This document shows positions 45,795-56,800 of a stretch of DNA of 64,000 nt, piece by piece. The notes under the pieces are model-generated. The model did no database searches, had not been told where the DNA came from, and saw nothing but the letters and a program-made list of their open reading frames with translations. The first letter of the stretch is position 1; the number at the start of each line of letters is the position of its first letter. The stretch comes from Eleusine coracana subsp. coracana (Eukaryota > Streptophyta > Magnoliopsida > Poales > Poaceae). The translations under genes and the position numbers were made by a program. The stretch covers positions 13,403,501 to 13,467,500 of the forward strand of contig CM064427.1 in the NCBI GenBank assembly GCA_032690845.1, given 5' to 3'.

Positions 45795-47006
45795 CACTAT
45801 GTCAGGTCAGCCTTGGGGCAACACTTTTATGTGTTACTAGAGGTAGAAAAAAATGTTACTGAGACCTATAGTAACATATTTAATAAGTGATCTAGGTTGT
45901 GCTGTTACTAGAGCATGTTTTATAGTAACACATTTATGTGTTACTGATTGTGAGAAAATGTGAAACAAGCAAATTCTATTGAAACACATATATGTGTTAC
46001 TATTTATAAGAAAAAATGATATAAGTAAAGCCTATTATAACACATATATGTGTTACCACTCAACAAAAGTGTTACACTTTTGATACCAAAAGAATAGCAA
46101 TAAATGTTAAATAATATCTTGTACTAGGAATCAAACTCTAGTGGCATACTTCAAGATTGATGGCAACATCAGCCAGGCTAGAACACAGTTGTGATTCTGA
46201 TTTCTAAACCTAGAATTTATAATATAAGGAAGCATAACTAATATCTATTCTAACACATATATGTGTTACTACTTGAGAGAGAGTGTTACAATATCTTTGT
46301 TGGTTGTAGTGAATGTTGAATCATATTATCAGTGTTAAAAGAAGTTCAATAATGTTGCTTGACATGTGGATATAAAAGTGAGTTTTGATGATCAGCTGCT
46401 TGCCATCAAAGCATATGCTGCTTCAGCAGTACTAAACAAAAATAACTTGTAATGCAAAAACTAAATAATGCATTGTTCATGAAAAATTGAACTCGGGTAT
46501 TTATTTTCAAACTTGTGACATTTTCAGGTAGGCTAAGGTAGAATTTTGATTAATATAAGCATATAGTCATTTTATAATCATTAGAGAGGATGAAGTTTTA
46601 TCCTAATATGAAGTCACTATCACATAATTTGAAAAATATTTTGCATCGGAAGCTAAAGTTATTAGAAGATAAAAAATTAAATTCATTACTAAAGTTGCAG
46701 GAAAGAGATTATGAGGCTCTAACCCTGTAACATTTTTGTTGCAACACTATTTTATGTTAAAACTAGATTTTTACTTGTAATACTTGTACTAGATATGTTA
46801 CAATAAGTAATAATATTTGTAACGCTTTTAATGTAACACTAGTTTCTTGTTACTAAAACTTTTTCTTGTAACATATTTTTTGAAAATAAAAATAATATGT
46901 TACAAAATCATTTATAACATATAATTTTATGTTTCTATAAAATCTATTATAACACCAATGTCTAAGTGTTACAAACATGTGTTACTATGTGTGTTCTGAA
47001 CTAGTG
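45795..47006. mobile_element. Element I: 1212-bp non-autonomous CACTA transposon
   Basis: It begins CACTATGTCAGG and ends, reverse-complemented, CACTAGTTCAGAACAC, so the terminal inverted repeats share CACTA..TCAG. It is flanked by the 3-bp target duplication AGT (45792-45794 and 47007-47009), as expected for the CACTA superfamily. The interior is AT-rich, has no transposase ORF and repeats ATGTGTTACT or close variants near 45817, 45934, 45990, 46046, 46259 and 46976, with further GTAACA copies toward the right. Such subterminal repeats are where CACTA transposases bind. Orientation cannot be told. Confidence 0.88.
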
Positions 47007-47310
47007 AGTCCTTCTCCAAGCTCTACTCCAGAATGCGGGGTGGACGGCGGCAGTGGTAACAGTGCCCGGGTCCCCGTGCATGCACGGCTGAGCCCGCTCC
47101 CTACCAACAACCGCCACGTGGAGGATGACTGTGGACCACCGCTTGTCGAGGCCTTGGAATCTGTCAACAACATTGATCGTGAACCCAATGGTCTGCCTTC
47201 CTTGGATGCCACGCCAACATTCGATGCTGGACCAGGAGCAGAGGAGGCGACGCATTTCATTCAGCTGCCTCTCGCCCCCACGCCCTCAGAAGTTGAATAG
47301 CTCATTTCAG

Positions 47311-47450
47311 ATGCAGTGGGCCCGGTGGAACCTCTGCCAGTCCAAGAGGTTTCGGAGGAGCACGTTTCAGATTCAGTGGGCCCGGTGGATTCTCTACCGG
47401 TTCTAGAAGTTTCAGAGGAGTTCGTTCTAGATTCAATGGGCCCAATGGAA
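47311..47450 (+). repeat. 60-bp tandem repeat in LINE ORF1 tail
   Basis: Units aligned at 47315, 47375 and 47435 (AGTGGGCCCGGTGG and variants), exactly 60 bp apart, encode a 20-residue repeat with VGPVEPLPVQEVSEE. The third copy is partial. Confidence 0.9.
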
Positions 47451-48278
47451 CTTGTTGCCAAGGCTTTGGAAATTGTTGGGCAAGATTCACGCTCACACCA
47501 TGGGCCGCCCACCAGTCCGCTCCCCACAGCAGAGGCCGGCGGTCTGGCCTAATCACAGCTATCTCCTGACCCACCCGCCAGGCCGGGCCTTTAGTTGCCA
47601 GCTTCTGGGCCTATGATGGAAGCCTGTCCAAGGAAGATGGCCCGTCCGGTGATCCCATTTCAGCTTCCCTACTAGCGCGCCAACCGGACGGTGAGCTCCT
47701 GCACGTCGCATCACCGGTGCGCTGCTCCACCTTGCTAGTAGAACCAGGGCCAGCGGCTCTGCCACTGTTGGCCCCCGTGGAGGCACGTTCTCCCAGCTCA
47801 GCACGGTTCGGTCTAACTTACTCCCGGTGCCGCTCAGGCCAGCGGGCTTCCTCTCTGGCCCCGCCTCCCCCGTTGGTGACGCCAGAGAGGATGCCGGCCA
47901 TATAGAATTTAGTTACAAGGATTGACTGCATCCTTCCACAGCCAGTCATCAACAAGAGAAGAACCAAAGCTCCACCCTCCATTTCGGCACCTCGTCGCAG
48001 CAGACGCGTAGCTAGAGCGGACCCATGTTCCCCAGGTCCAATCCTCATCGATGCACAACGGCGTGTCATGCGATGCCTGGGGCTGACGGATCGTCCTATG
48101 AAGATTAGCCGTGAAGCGCAAGACACCTATGTGAAGCTTTTTGAGCACCCTCGCTCTGGTTCTCTCATCACAGAGATCGCAACGCTGCTCGGTATGACAG
48201 AGGGAGAGGTCATGCAAGTCCGAGCAGCAAGCCTGCCGTCGTGAAATTGCTGAGCCCCATCTCTCCGGTCAACTCCTT

Positions 48279-49394
48279 TTGGTTTTAATGGATACACAAT
48301 CCATCCTGTTTTGTCATGCGCGGGGGCTGAATTGGCCGAACCGAAGGAATTCTGTAAGAGGTGTAATCCTCTCCTCTAAGGCTGACCTGGTATGTTTGCA
48401 AGAAACAAAGGTCGCGGTGATGAATCAACGCATCTTCCTCTCAGTTTTGGCTCCATCTATGATAAACATGTGGTGCTGCCGGCTGATGGTACAAGGGGCG
48501 GTATCATCATTGCTTGGAAATCATTGGCCTGCCAAGTTATTGGTTCCAGGGTGGATACTTATTCACTTTCGGTTCAGTTTGCTGGACAGGAAGGTTGGAA
48601 TTGGTGGTTTACGGGGGTGTATGGCCCTCAATCAGATGAAACCAAACTTCTGTTCCTACAGGAACTCAGAGACGTCGAAGCATTATGCACAGGTCCTTGG
48701 TTGGTGGTTGGAGATTTCAATTTAATCTATCAAGCGGAAGACAAGAACAATGAGAATTTGAACCGCACCATGATGGGTCAATTCTGAAGGCTTCTCAACG
48801 ATCTTGAGATAAAGGAGATTCCTCTACTTGGCCACAAATACACGTGGTCCAACAAAAGAACCTCCCCAACTCTTGTCAGATTAGACCGAGCCTTTTGCTG
48901 CTCAGATTGGGAGGAGATCTACCCGGATGCCATCCTTCAGAGCACGGCATCGGTCGTCTCGGATCACTGCCCGCTGCTCAGATTAGACCGAGCCTTTTGC
49001 TGCTCAGATTGGGAGGAGATCTCGTCTCGGATCTCAGGTTGAAGGTCAATACAAAGGGGAAACAAAGATTTCACTTTGAAGGTTATTGGCCCAAGCTACA
49101 AGGTTTGATGGATGCAGTTTCGCAAAACTTGAACGCACCAATCAACTCTTCCTGTCCCGTTGAAACAATGTTCATCAAATTGCAGCGGCTATCCAAAGGA
49201 TTGCAGGGTTGGGGTCAAAGGAAAACGGGCAACATCAAAGGTTGGTTAGGTATGTCCAAAGAAGTCCTGCACCGCCTTGAAATTGCCCTCGATCTCAGAA
49301 CACTCTCTGCGGTGGAAGAGAACTTAAGGATGAAGCTCAAGCACCACTGCTTGGGTTTTGCGTCGCTTGAGTGCACAATCGCTCGGATGCAATC
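48279..49394 (+). pseudogene. LINE ORF2 endonuclease domain (RT missing)
   Basis: The endonuclease is readable in order: ADLVCLQETKVA (metal-binding Glu), LPADGTRGGIIIAWKS, TGVYGPQSDETK, WLVVGDFNLIYQ (catalytic Asp/Asn), YTWSN and SVVSDHCPLL (catalytic Asp-His), between 48390 and 48980. It nicks target DNA in target-primed reverse transcription. A frameshift near 48440 and a stop after MMGQF break it. The linker WPKLQGLMDAV and LEIALDLRTL continues to 49394 in another frame. The RT domain is absent in the window. A 45-bp direct repeat lies inside (48876 and 48978). Confidence 0.85.
48876..49022 (+). repeat. 45-bp direct duplication in LINE ORF2
   Basis: A 45-bp segment starting TCAGATTAGACCGAGC occurs identically at 48876 and 48978, offset 102 bp. 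The protein encoded is LDRAFCCSDWEEI, so the sequence between SDHCPLL and the linker is partly duplicated. Confidence 0.92.
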
Positions 49395-49971
49395 TGTGAT
49401 ACCCCTTCCATCGAATTAGGTTTAGCATCATCAAGGAATAAATTCATGGCATGGTTAAACTGAAATTGCCTAATTCAAACCAAAATTCAAACAAATTTGA
49501 ATGACACTTATACTACAAGACCCAACTTTTCAACATAAGTCACCACTGCCAAAAATATATGTGGTTGGTAATGATCAAGTATAATTTTGAGGAATTTCTT
49601 AGATTTTTATTCCATTAATAAAGGCCCCAAATAAATGCTAGAATGGTCAAAAACCAGCTCTATTCACAAAATTCCTAATTAAATCTTATTGAGAACTAAT
49701 GATAGTTAGTATTTTTATAAAATCCAGCACAATATGTGTGGCTCGCCCATATTTTTGGATTAATTTGAGCATACACTGATTAAGCCCCACAAAAATATCG
49801 AATGCAGTCAGCTGGTAGGATTGGAAAAATAAAAGAAAAAAAACTCCCTGTGGGACCCACTTGTCGGCGACGGTGGAGAAACACACCGTGCCGCCCCGCC
49901 TCGCCCCAGCGGCCGTACGCCGCATGGACGCCGACGACGGGCCAGAGCGGCACCTGAGCGGATCCAGGCCC
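49395..49971 (+). repeat. Element J: LTR of a Tekay-like element, left part
   Basis: It begins TGTGATACCCC at the break of the LINE reading frame. It is the reverse complement of parts of the LTR of element K (for instance AACCAGCTCT and AATAAAGGCC, compare 53560-53620), so J belongs to a related family in plus orientation. It is interrupted at 49971 by element K and resumes at 62762. Confidence 0.8.
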
Positions 49972-52900
49972 TGTCACGGACCCGCCTTACCACGGAGACG
50001 GTTCCGTTCCAGGATCTCCCTCGGGTGGCGACACGCGCTGTGGCGCTCAATAGTACAATACATGACAAAGAAAATAATTGCAATAGAAACATAGACGGAG
50101 AAGCAGAGTTTACATAAATTCGAAGTTATATTACAAACCGGAGTTTTAACAGAAATAAATTGCGGAAGCGAAAAGTTCAACACTGGTTCACCAGTTCGAC
50201 GATATAGCTAAGATACAATCGCCCTCTCACGGCGACACACAGGGAACATCCCGACCATAATAGGTGCCTTGCCCAAGCACCGTACCGGCAAGCAAGGACC
50301 TAATCCTCCTCTTCATTCGTGCACAGCTCCCACTCGATGTTCCAACAGTCAGGGCGCTGGCCTTCCCAATGGAACCTCCCACCACAGTGGCATTCTCCGT
50401 CCTGGTCGTCTGAAAGCCACATAGAGCTTCGCCCTGAGTAACTAATTTACTCAGCAAGACTGACCCGTCAAAATGGCCATCTACAGCCGACACCTAGACA
50501 TGCAAGACTAGTGGGTAGGGTTTTAAATTGCTAGAAAACCCGCCTAAGAGTGGATCCTTATTTTTCAAGTTTTAGCATCAAGTTGAGTTGTCATGCAGAA
50601 TAATAAATTTAGTTTGCACTAGAGCTATAACAATCATAGTTGCAATACAATCTTAATAATTTCAAACAGCCGTATTAAACCCACACAGCATCTTAATGGC
50701 TTCCGGCACTGTTCCGTAGCAGCGATCAAGTGGTACTCGTTACTGTGAGGGGCAGCGACTCGAATCGATTTACATCCTACAGGAGAAACCTGCTTGCACG
50801 ACCCATACGCGCTTCCTGGAAGCCGCATGGAGCAACCTTTCGCTCACGGTACCGCAGGGTCTTCCGGGTCCAGACTCCCCCGAGAAGGGTCCCCCATCGC
50901 GATGCGCCTCCTGCCGCCATCCGTGGGTGGATTGTTCCCTCCTCTCAGCCCCAGTTCCGCCAAAGAAGGGAGAAGGCTATCTTTAGACCAAGCGGTAGTC
51001 GTAGCTACGTCGGTTTACTGGGCCCATATCTCCAGCATGCAAACAGTACGTTCAAACTTGATCCCATGGGCCAAACACGAGGCGTAGCCTTAGGTGACTC
51101 GGACGGGGCTACCTCCTTGAAGACAAGTTGTTCTTCCCTTTCCACCTAATTGCCCGTCCGGTCTTCATTGTGATTCCATCCACCCTTTCCTTCATTCCAA
51201 CCCATTCTCTTGTGATAATAATTCCTACCTACGAGTGGTCTCCATACCACTTGATAAACAGTTGTCTTACTTTAAGCAGAGCGACTATCATCCTGAGGCT
51301 AGTAAACGGGAAGAGGGACCTACTGCATGCTAGGGTTTCAATCAACTCCTATCACTTAATGCACAGACAAGCTTACATTCCTAGCTAGTGATAGAATAAA
51401 AATTTAAAACAGGGTTATGCACCGGGGCTTGCCTTGATTCTGCTCTTGGTCAGCTACGGCACCTCCAGCTCCTTCGGGATCCTGCTCCAGTCCTGCCTCC
51501 ACGTGGTTCACGGCGTGATCTATATGATGCAAGAGGGAATGCTATGAGAGAAGATTCATGGCACTTCCTCAATAAATACGTTAATGCACACTGTTATTAG
51601 TGGAATTAAACGGTGTGCAGCGAGACGTTCGAAAGCATCACTCAAGAAGTGGGGCACAGGACGAGGGTACTTCGTGTATTTCCTTCATGGACTCCAGTAC
51701 TTGACCGCGACGACGTCGCATCCAAGTACGGTGTGTCGGTGGGTGCCGGTGCAGAACTGTGCGAGTGCCGCCCAGGGTTCGCAGGTGCTCACTAAATAGC
51801 ACTAGTGTGAGCAAAACCTTCGCAAAGTACAAGTACCTGTGAGCAGCCCTAAAGCGGATCCAATTTTATCAACGGTTAAAATTGCACTCGGGGCACGATT
51901 TATTTCGTCGACAAGGTTCTGCTCTTCGAAAGGGACAGGGGTGGTTAATTATAATTAGGTTACACTAGGAGAGAATTAATTGTTAAGTTTCCCTATCAAA
52001 TACTAAGCCAAAAATTAATTATTAATTATTATAAGGAAAAAGGCATTTAATTAATTTCAGCTAATTAACAGAGAATCTCTTTATGAAATTTTTCCAGGAA
52101 GACTAAAACTGAAAACCCTACCTGGTGACCAATTTTTAATATTTTATCAGTTCCCTGTAATTAATAAAAATCCTATTAGTGTTTTTCCTATCTATTTTAA
52201 CCCTGGTATAAAAATTACTAAACATGGGGCATTAGTATTTTTCTACAGCAGTGCAAGTTCACACCAGTCTAACAAAATTTATTTTGCTACAAAATTACTA
52301 ATATTCAATTTACTATGCAATTTACCAGTTTAACCTATTTCTAGAAATGATTTAAATAAGAAAAACCGATTCTTACTCCGCGGGCCGCAAACAGGCAGCC
52401 CACTGGGCTGGGACTCGCGCGCGGCCCAGCAGCGAGCGTGAGCGCGGGGACGCTCGGGCTAGGCGCGGCCCGAGAGCGCGGCCAGGCCCACTGGCCTTCG
52501 CAGCCCAGCGGCCAGCGAGGCCGAGCGCGCGCGCGCGTGCGTTTGCCGGAGCATGGCGGCCCCGGCAGGGGGGGCTCGCCGCAGCTCGCTGCGGTCACTG
52601 GCTCGGGCTGGTCCAGAAAGGAGAAACGACCTACTCAACACCGCGCACTCATCTAGGCCATCAGCGACCATCGGCGATGGCCGGACGTAGCCCAGCGACG
52701 GCGGCGGCAGGCGCGACAAGGGAAGGGTGGTAGGGCTTGGGATCTAGTCGGAGAGCTTCACTGGAGCACGGAGAAGGAAGTCACCGAGCTTCTCTCGCAA
52801 GAGGGAGGCCGGGGGTGTGGTCTCACCGGCGAGGTGGGGTTTGCGGTGCCGATGGCGGCCTCGAGCCACGAACTAGAGGAAAACGTGGTCAGACTTGCCC

Positions 52901-53854
52901 ATCCCGAGCTCAAACGCGTGCGCGAACAAGATGGGAAACTCCTCGAGCAAGGAATCGGTCAGGGTCTCACCGTGGGTGCCGGGCGACGCGGTGAAGCGGC
53001 GGTCGGAGACGGGGAGGAAGAGGTCGATCCGCGACGGCTTGCTGCGGAAAGGGGAAGGTGGCTTCGCGTGGAGCTTGAAGACGCCGAGGCGAGGCCGTGG
53101 ACGTCGACGAGCTCCTGGAAGCGACGGCGAGGCGGCGGTGGCGCGGAGCAGCAGCGACGGCGGAAGCAGAGGCGAAGGCGGAGAGAGAGTGAGAGAGAGT
53201 AAATGGGGTGTTCGGACCGTGGGGGGGGGGGGGGGGACAGGGGGGATGTCGGAACGGTGGGGGCGTCAATCCGCGGCTTCGGCCGTTGGCCGTACGCCGG
53301 CGACCATGCGGCGCGCGACGGGCGGGGCAGCGCGGCCTCGGCCGATTGTGTTTCTTCGGGGTCACTGACAGGCGGGTCCCACGGGCAGTTTTTCTTTTTC
53401 CTTTCTTTTTCCAATCCTTTCAGCCGACTGCCTTTGCAAATTTTGTTAGAAATAATCCTGAGCTGCTAAAATCAGACCAAATTTATGGTAGGATCCCCAT
53501 AATGTGCTGGTTTTTACAAAAATACTAACTACCAACAGTCCCCACTACAATTTTCTCAGGAATTTCATGAACAGAGCTGGTTTTTAACCATTCTAACAAT
53601 TATTTGAGGCCTTTATTGATGGATTAAAATTCTGAGAAAATTCCCAAAATTCTAACTGACCAAGGCTATCAACATATAATTTTTGCAAAGGTGAGTCTTA
53701 TTGAAAATTTGGGGCTTGCAGTTCAAAGGTCATTCAAATGGGTTTTTGAATTCAAAGGAATTGCAAATTTGAATTCAACTCAAATGCTTGGTGTCATGGT
53801 ATTAAGCTGCCCAGGTGACACCCTTGGGACCCTATTGACACTAGGAGTGTCACA
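49972..53854 (-). repeat. 3' LTR of element K (3883 bp, full form)
   Basis: It holds two blocks absent from the 5' LTR: 51095-51969 and about 52859-53727. GC-rich sequence at 52380-53360 yields long overlapping ORFs on both strands, which I regard as compositional. A 16-base G run lies at 53221-53236. Confidence 0.9.
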
Positions 53855-53869
53855 ACCCTCCCCCCTTAA
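53855..53869 (-). other. Polypurine tract of element K
   Basis: The minus strand reads TTAAGGGGGGAGGGT directly before the LTR start TGTGACACTCC. Confidence 0.9.
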
Positions 53870-53888
53870 GAAAATCTCGTCCCGAAAT

Positions 53889-56800
53889 TTAGAGAGGTGT
53901 TGAAGGTTTACCTAAATGGTGGTGTAGGAACTCGGGGTAGTGGCTTCGCAGGAACTCTTCAGTTTCCCAAGTAGCTTCTCCGGCGGTATGGTTGCTCCAT
54001 TGGACTTTATAGAACTTCAATGTCTTTTTGCGTGTCGCTCGCTCCTTCTCGTCTAGCACCTTTACTGGATGCTCGGCATAAGTCAGGTCAGGACGTTGTT
54101 GTTGGGTGCTTTCCTATGGCATGTCCACCGGTGTTTTCAAACACCTCTTGAGTTGGGACATGTGAAACGTGTCATGCACTCCAGCGAGTTCCACTGGCAG
54201 TTGGAGCTGGTAGGCCACTGGCCCGCATCTAGCAATGATAGGGTAGGGACCAATATAACGGGGTGCTAACTTCCCGCGAATTCCAAACCGTTGAACACCC
54301 TTGGTGGGCGACACTCGGAGGTAGACCATATCGCCAACCCTGAATTCCAACGGGCGGCGCCTTTTATCTGCATAACTCTTCTGCCTGGACTTTGTCGCAC
54401 GTAAGTTGGATTGGATTTCAAGCACCTTCTGTTCAGCTTGTTGCACTAGCTCCGGACCAAAGATTATCCTCTCCCCTGATTCTGACCAATTTAGAGGTGT
54501 GCGACAACGGTGCCCATAGAGAGCCTCGAATGGTGCCATCTTGATGCTTTCCTGGTAACTATTGTTGTAGGCGAATTCTGCCAAGGGTAGGTACTCATTC
54601 CACTTCTTGTTGTGATTCAGCACATATGCCCTCAACATGTCTTCCAATATCTGGTTAACTCTTTCTGTTTGACCGTCTGTTTGGGGGTGGTATGCGGAGC
54701 CTCTAATCAGCCGGGTACCCAGTGTCTCGTGTAGCTTCTCCCAAAAGCGTCCCACAAATTGGGAGCCTCGATCGGACACAATAGTCTTGGGCACTCCGTG
54801 CAAACATAAGATTCGCTCAATGTAGAGTTGCGCATACTTTTGCATCTTAAACCGCGTCGACACGGGGATAAAGTGGGCGACCTTTGTTAATCGGTCCACA
54901 ATGACCCATATGGAGTCGAATTTATATGCCGTCAACGGGAGACCAACGATAAAATCCATGCTAATATCTTCCCATTTCCAAGCTGGAACACTCAAGGGTT
55001 GGAGTAGGCCTGTCTTCCTTAGATGATCGGCCTTGACTCTACGGCAGGTATCACATTCCGCGACATATCGTGCTATTTCCCTTTTCATACGAGTCCACCA
55101 ATATTTGGATCTCATATCATGGTACATTTTGTTGCTGCCCGGATGCATGGAGTACTTTGACATGTGAGCCTCATCCAAAATTTTCTTGCGGAGTTCCAGA
55201 TCCTTAGGGACCACCAGTCGATTCTTGAACCATAACACACCCTCAGCGTCTTCTCGAAAGGACTGTGCTTTAGCATCGCCCTCTTTTAGTCTCCTTTTTA
55301 GATGCGCTATGCCTCTATCCTTATTCTGGGCTGCCACTATTTCTTCCCGTAAGGTAGGGATTAATGCTAAGTTGTATAGGGCTCCGTCGGGTGTTACTTG
55401 GACATAGTGACCATCTTGGACTTGTGGGCTGACTAAGATGTGGTGACAGTGAGCCTTGCGGCTTAGGGCGTCAGCCACTACATTCGCCTTTCCCGGGTGG
55501 TAATGGACTTCCAGCTCGTAATCCTTGATCAATTCCAACCAACGACGCTGTCTCATGTTCAGGTGGTCTTGAGTGAAAATATACTTCAAGCTTTTGTGGT
55601 CAGTGTATATGCGAACTAAATTCCCAAGGAGGTAATGTCTCCACATTTTCAAGGCCAAAACCACTGCTGCTAATTCCAGGTCATGCACGGGGTAATTCTG
55701 CTCGTGCTTCTTCAATTGCCTCGATCCATAAGCAATAACTCTTCCGTCTTGCATAAGCACACATCCCAATCCAATACCCGAAGCGTCACAATAGACATCG
55801 AGCGGCTTCCCCAGGTCCGGTTGAGCTAATACTGGGGCCGTGGTCAGGTGCTTCTTCAAGGCTTGAAAAGCGTTCTCGCAGCTCTCATCCCATATGAATT
55901 TCTTATCCTTCTTAAGTAGCTCTGTAATAGGCCTCGCGATTTTGGAGAAATTGGGAATAAAACGGCGGTAGTAGCCAGCTAATCCCAGAAAACTGCGTAC
56001 ATGGAATACGGTCTTCGGTGTCTTCCAGTTCAGCACATCTCTTACCTTGCTGGGATCTACCGCGATGCCTTCTTCCGAAACAATATGGCCTAAAAACGGT
56101 ATTTGCTTCAACCAAAACTCGCACTTGCTAAACTTGGCATACAGCTGGTGTTCTCTTAACCTCTGTAAGACAACACGGAGATGCTCTGCATGTTCCTCCT
56201 CCGACCTTGAGTAGACTTGAATGTCGTCAATGAAAACCACCACAAACTTGACCAATTTGGGCATGAACACCGAGTTCATGAGATACATGAAGTGTGCTGG
56301 TGCATTGGTCAATCCAAACGACATGACTAAATACTCGTATAGACCGTACCGGATAGAAAAGGCGGTCTTGGGAACGTCCTCGGCACGAATTTTAATCTGA
56401 TGATAACCCGACCGGAGATCAATCTTGGAAAACACCTTAGCTCCTATTAACTGGTCGAAAAGGATGTCAATACGGGGCAGTGGGTATTTGTTCTTGACAG
56501 TCACCGCATTGAGGGGTCGGTAGTCTACACACAGCCTCAGGGTCTCATCTTTCTTCTTCACGAATAATGCCGGACAACCCCACGGCGAGGAGCTTGGTCG
56601 AATGAATCCCTTATCCAGTAGTTCCTTGAGTTGCTCCTTCAACTCTGCTAGTTCTTGAGGCGCCATTTTATACGGCCTTTTGGATATGGGTGTCGTTCCT
56701 GGCTGAAGCTCAATCTTGAACTCAACATCCCGATCCGGTGGAAGTCCTGGAAGATCGTCAGGGAATACGTCCGGGAATTTCCTAACCACTGGAATATCCT

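Larger units (their letters stand above)
44215..48244 (+). pseudogene. LINE ORF1 protein (RNA-binding, zinc knuckle), interrupted
   Basis: Fragments in several frames: a Pro/Ser-rich N-terminus (44215-44538), GWQRVKW, then CFNC and a worn knuckle CFTCREQGHRAITY in which the final Cys is Tyr (44720-44785). A globular region follows at 45174-45530 (MPEEDMAEEIAMRF, FHRTSLTKSILKLPD, LHFRRWSLLANSV) and a segment of the kind AWCSRLELVPPMIDLI. This order (linker, knuckle, and a domain ending in RRW) resembles plant L1 ORF1 proteins as I remember them. After the CACTA element the acidic Pro-rich tail resumes at 47010, with a 20-residue tandem repeat, and ends near 48244 (TDRPMKISREAQDTYVKLF). ORF1 proteins bind the element RNA. 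Confidence 0.72.
44215..49394 (+). mobile_element. Element H: L1-type LINE, 3' truncated, carrying a CACTA insertion
   Basis: A GC-rich ORF1 with a zinc-knuckle remnant is followed by the apurinic-type endonuclease of ORF2 on the same strand. The RT domain, 3' end and poly(A) tail are missing because an LTR (element J) begins at 49395 within the ORF2 linker codons. The rest may lie right of the window. ORF1 is interrupted by a CACTA transposon (45795-47006). Confidence 0.85.

Noticed and set aside
52341..53469. Long overlapping ORFs on both strands in the GC-rich part of the K LTR
   Set aside because: Frames are open on both strands because of composition, lie inside an LTR, show no domain, and the other LTR has a large deletion through them. 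The same applies to 30360-31238 and 62072-63248.
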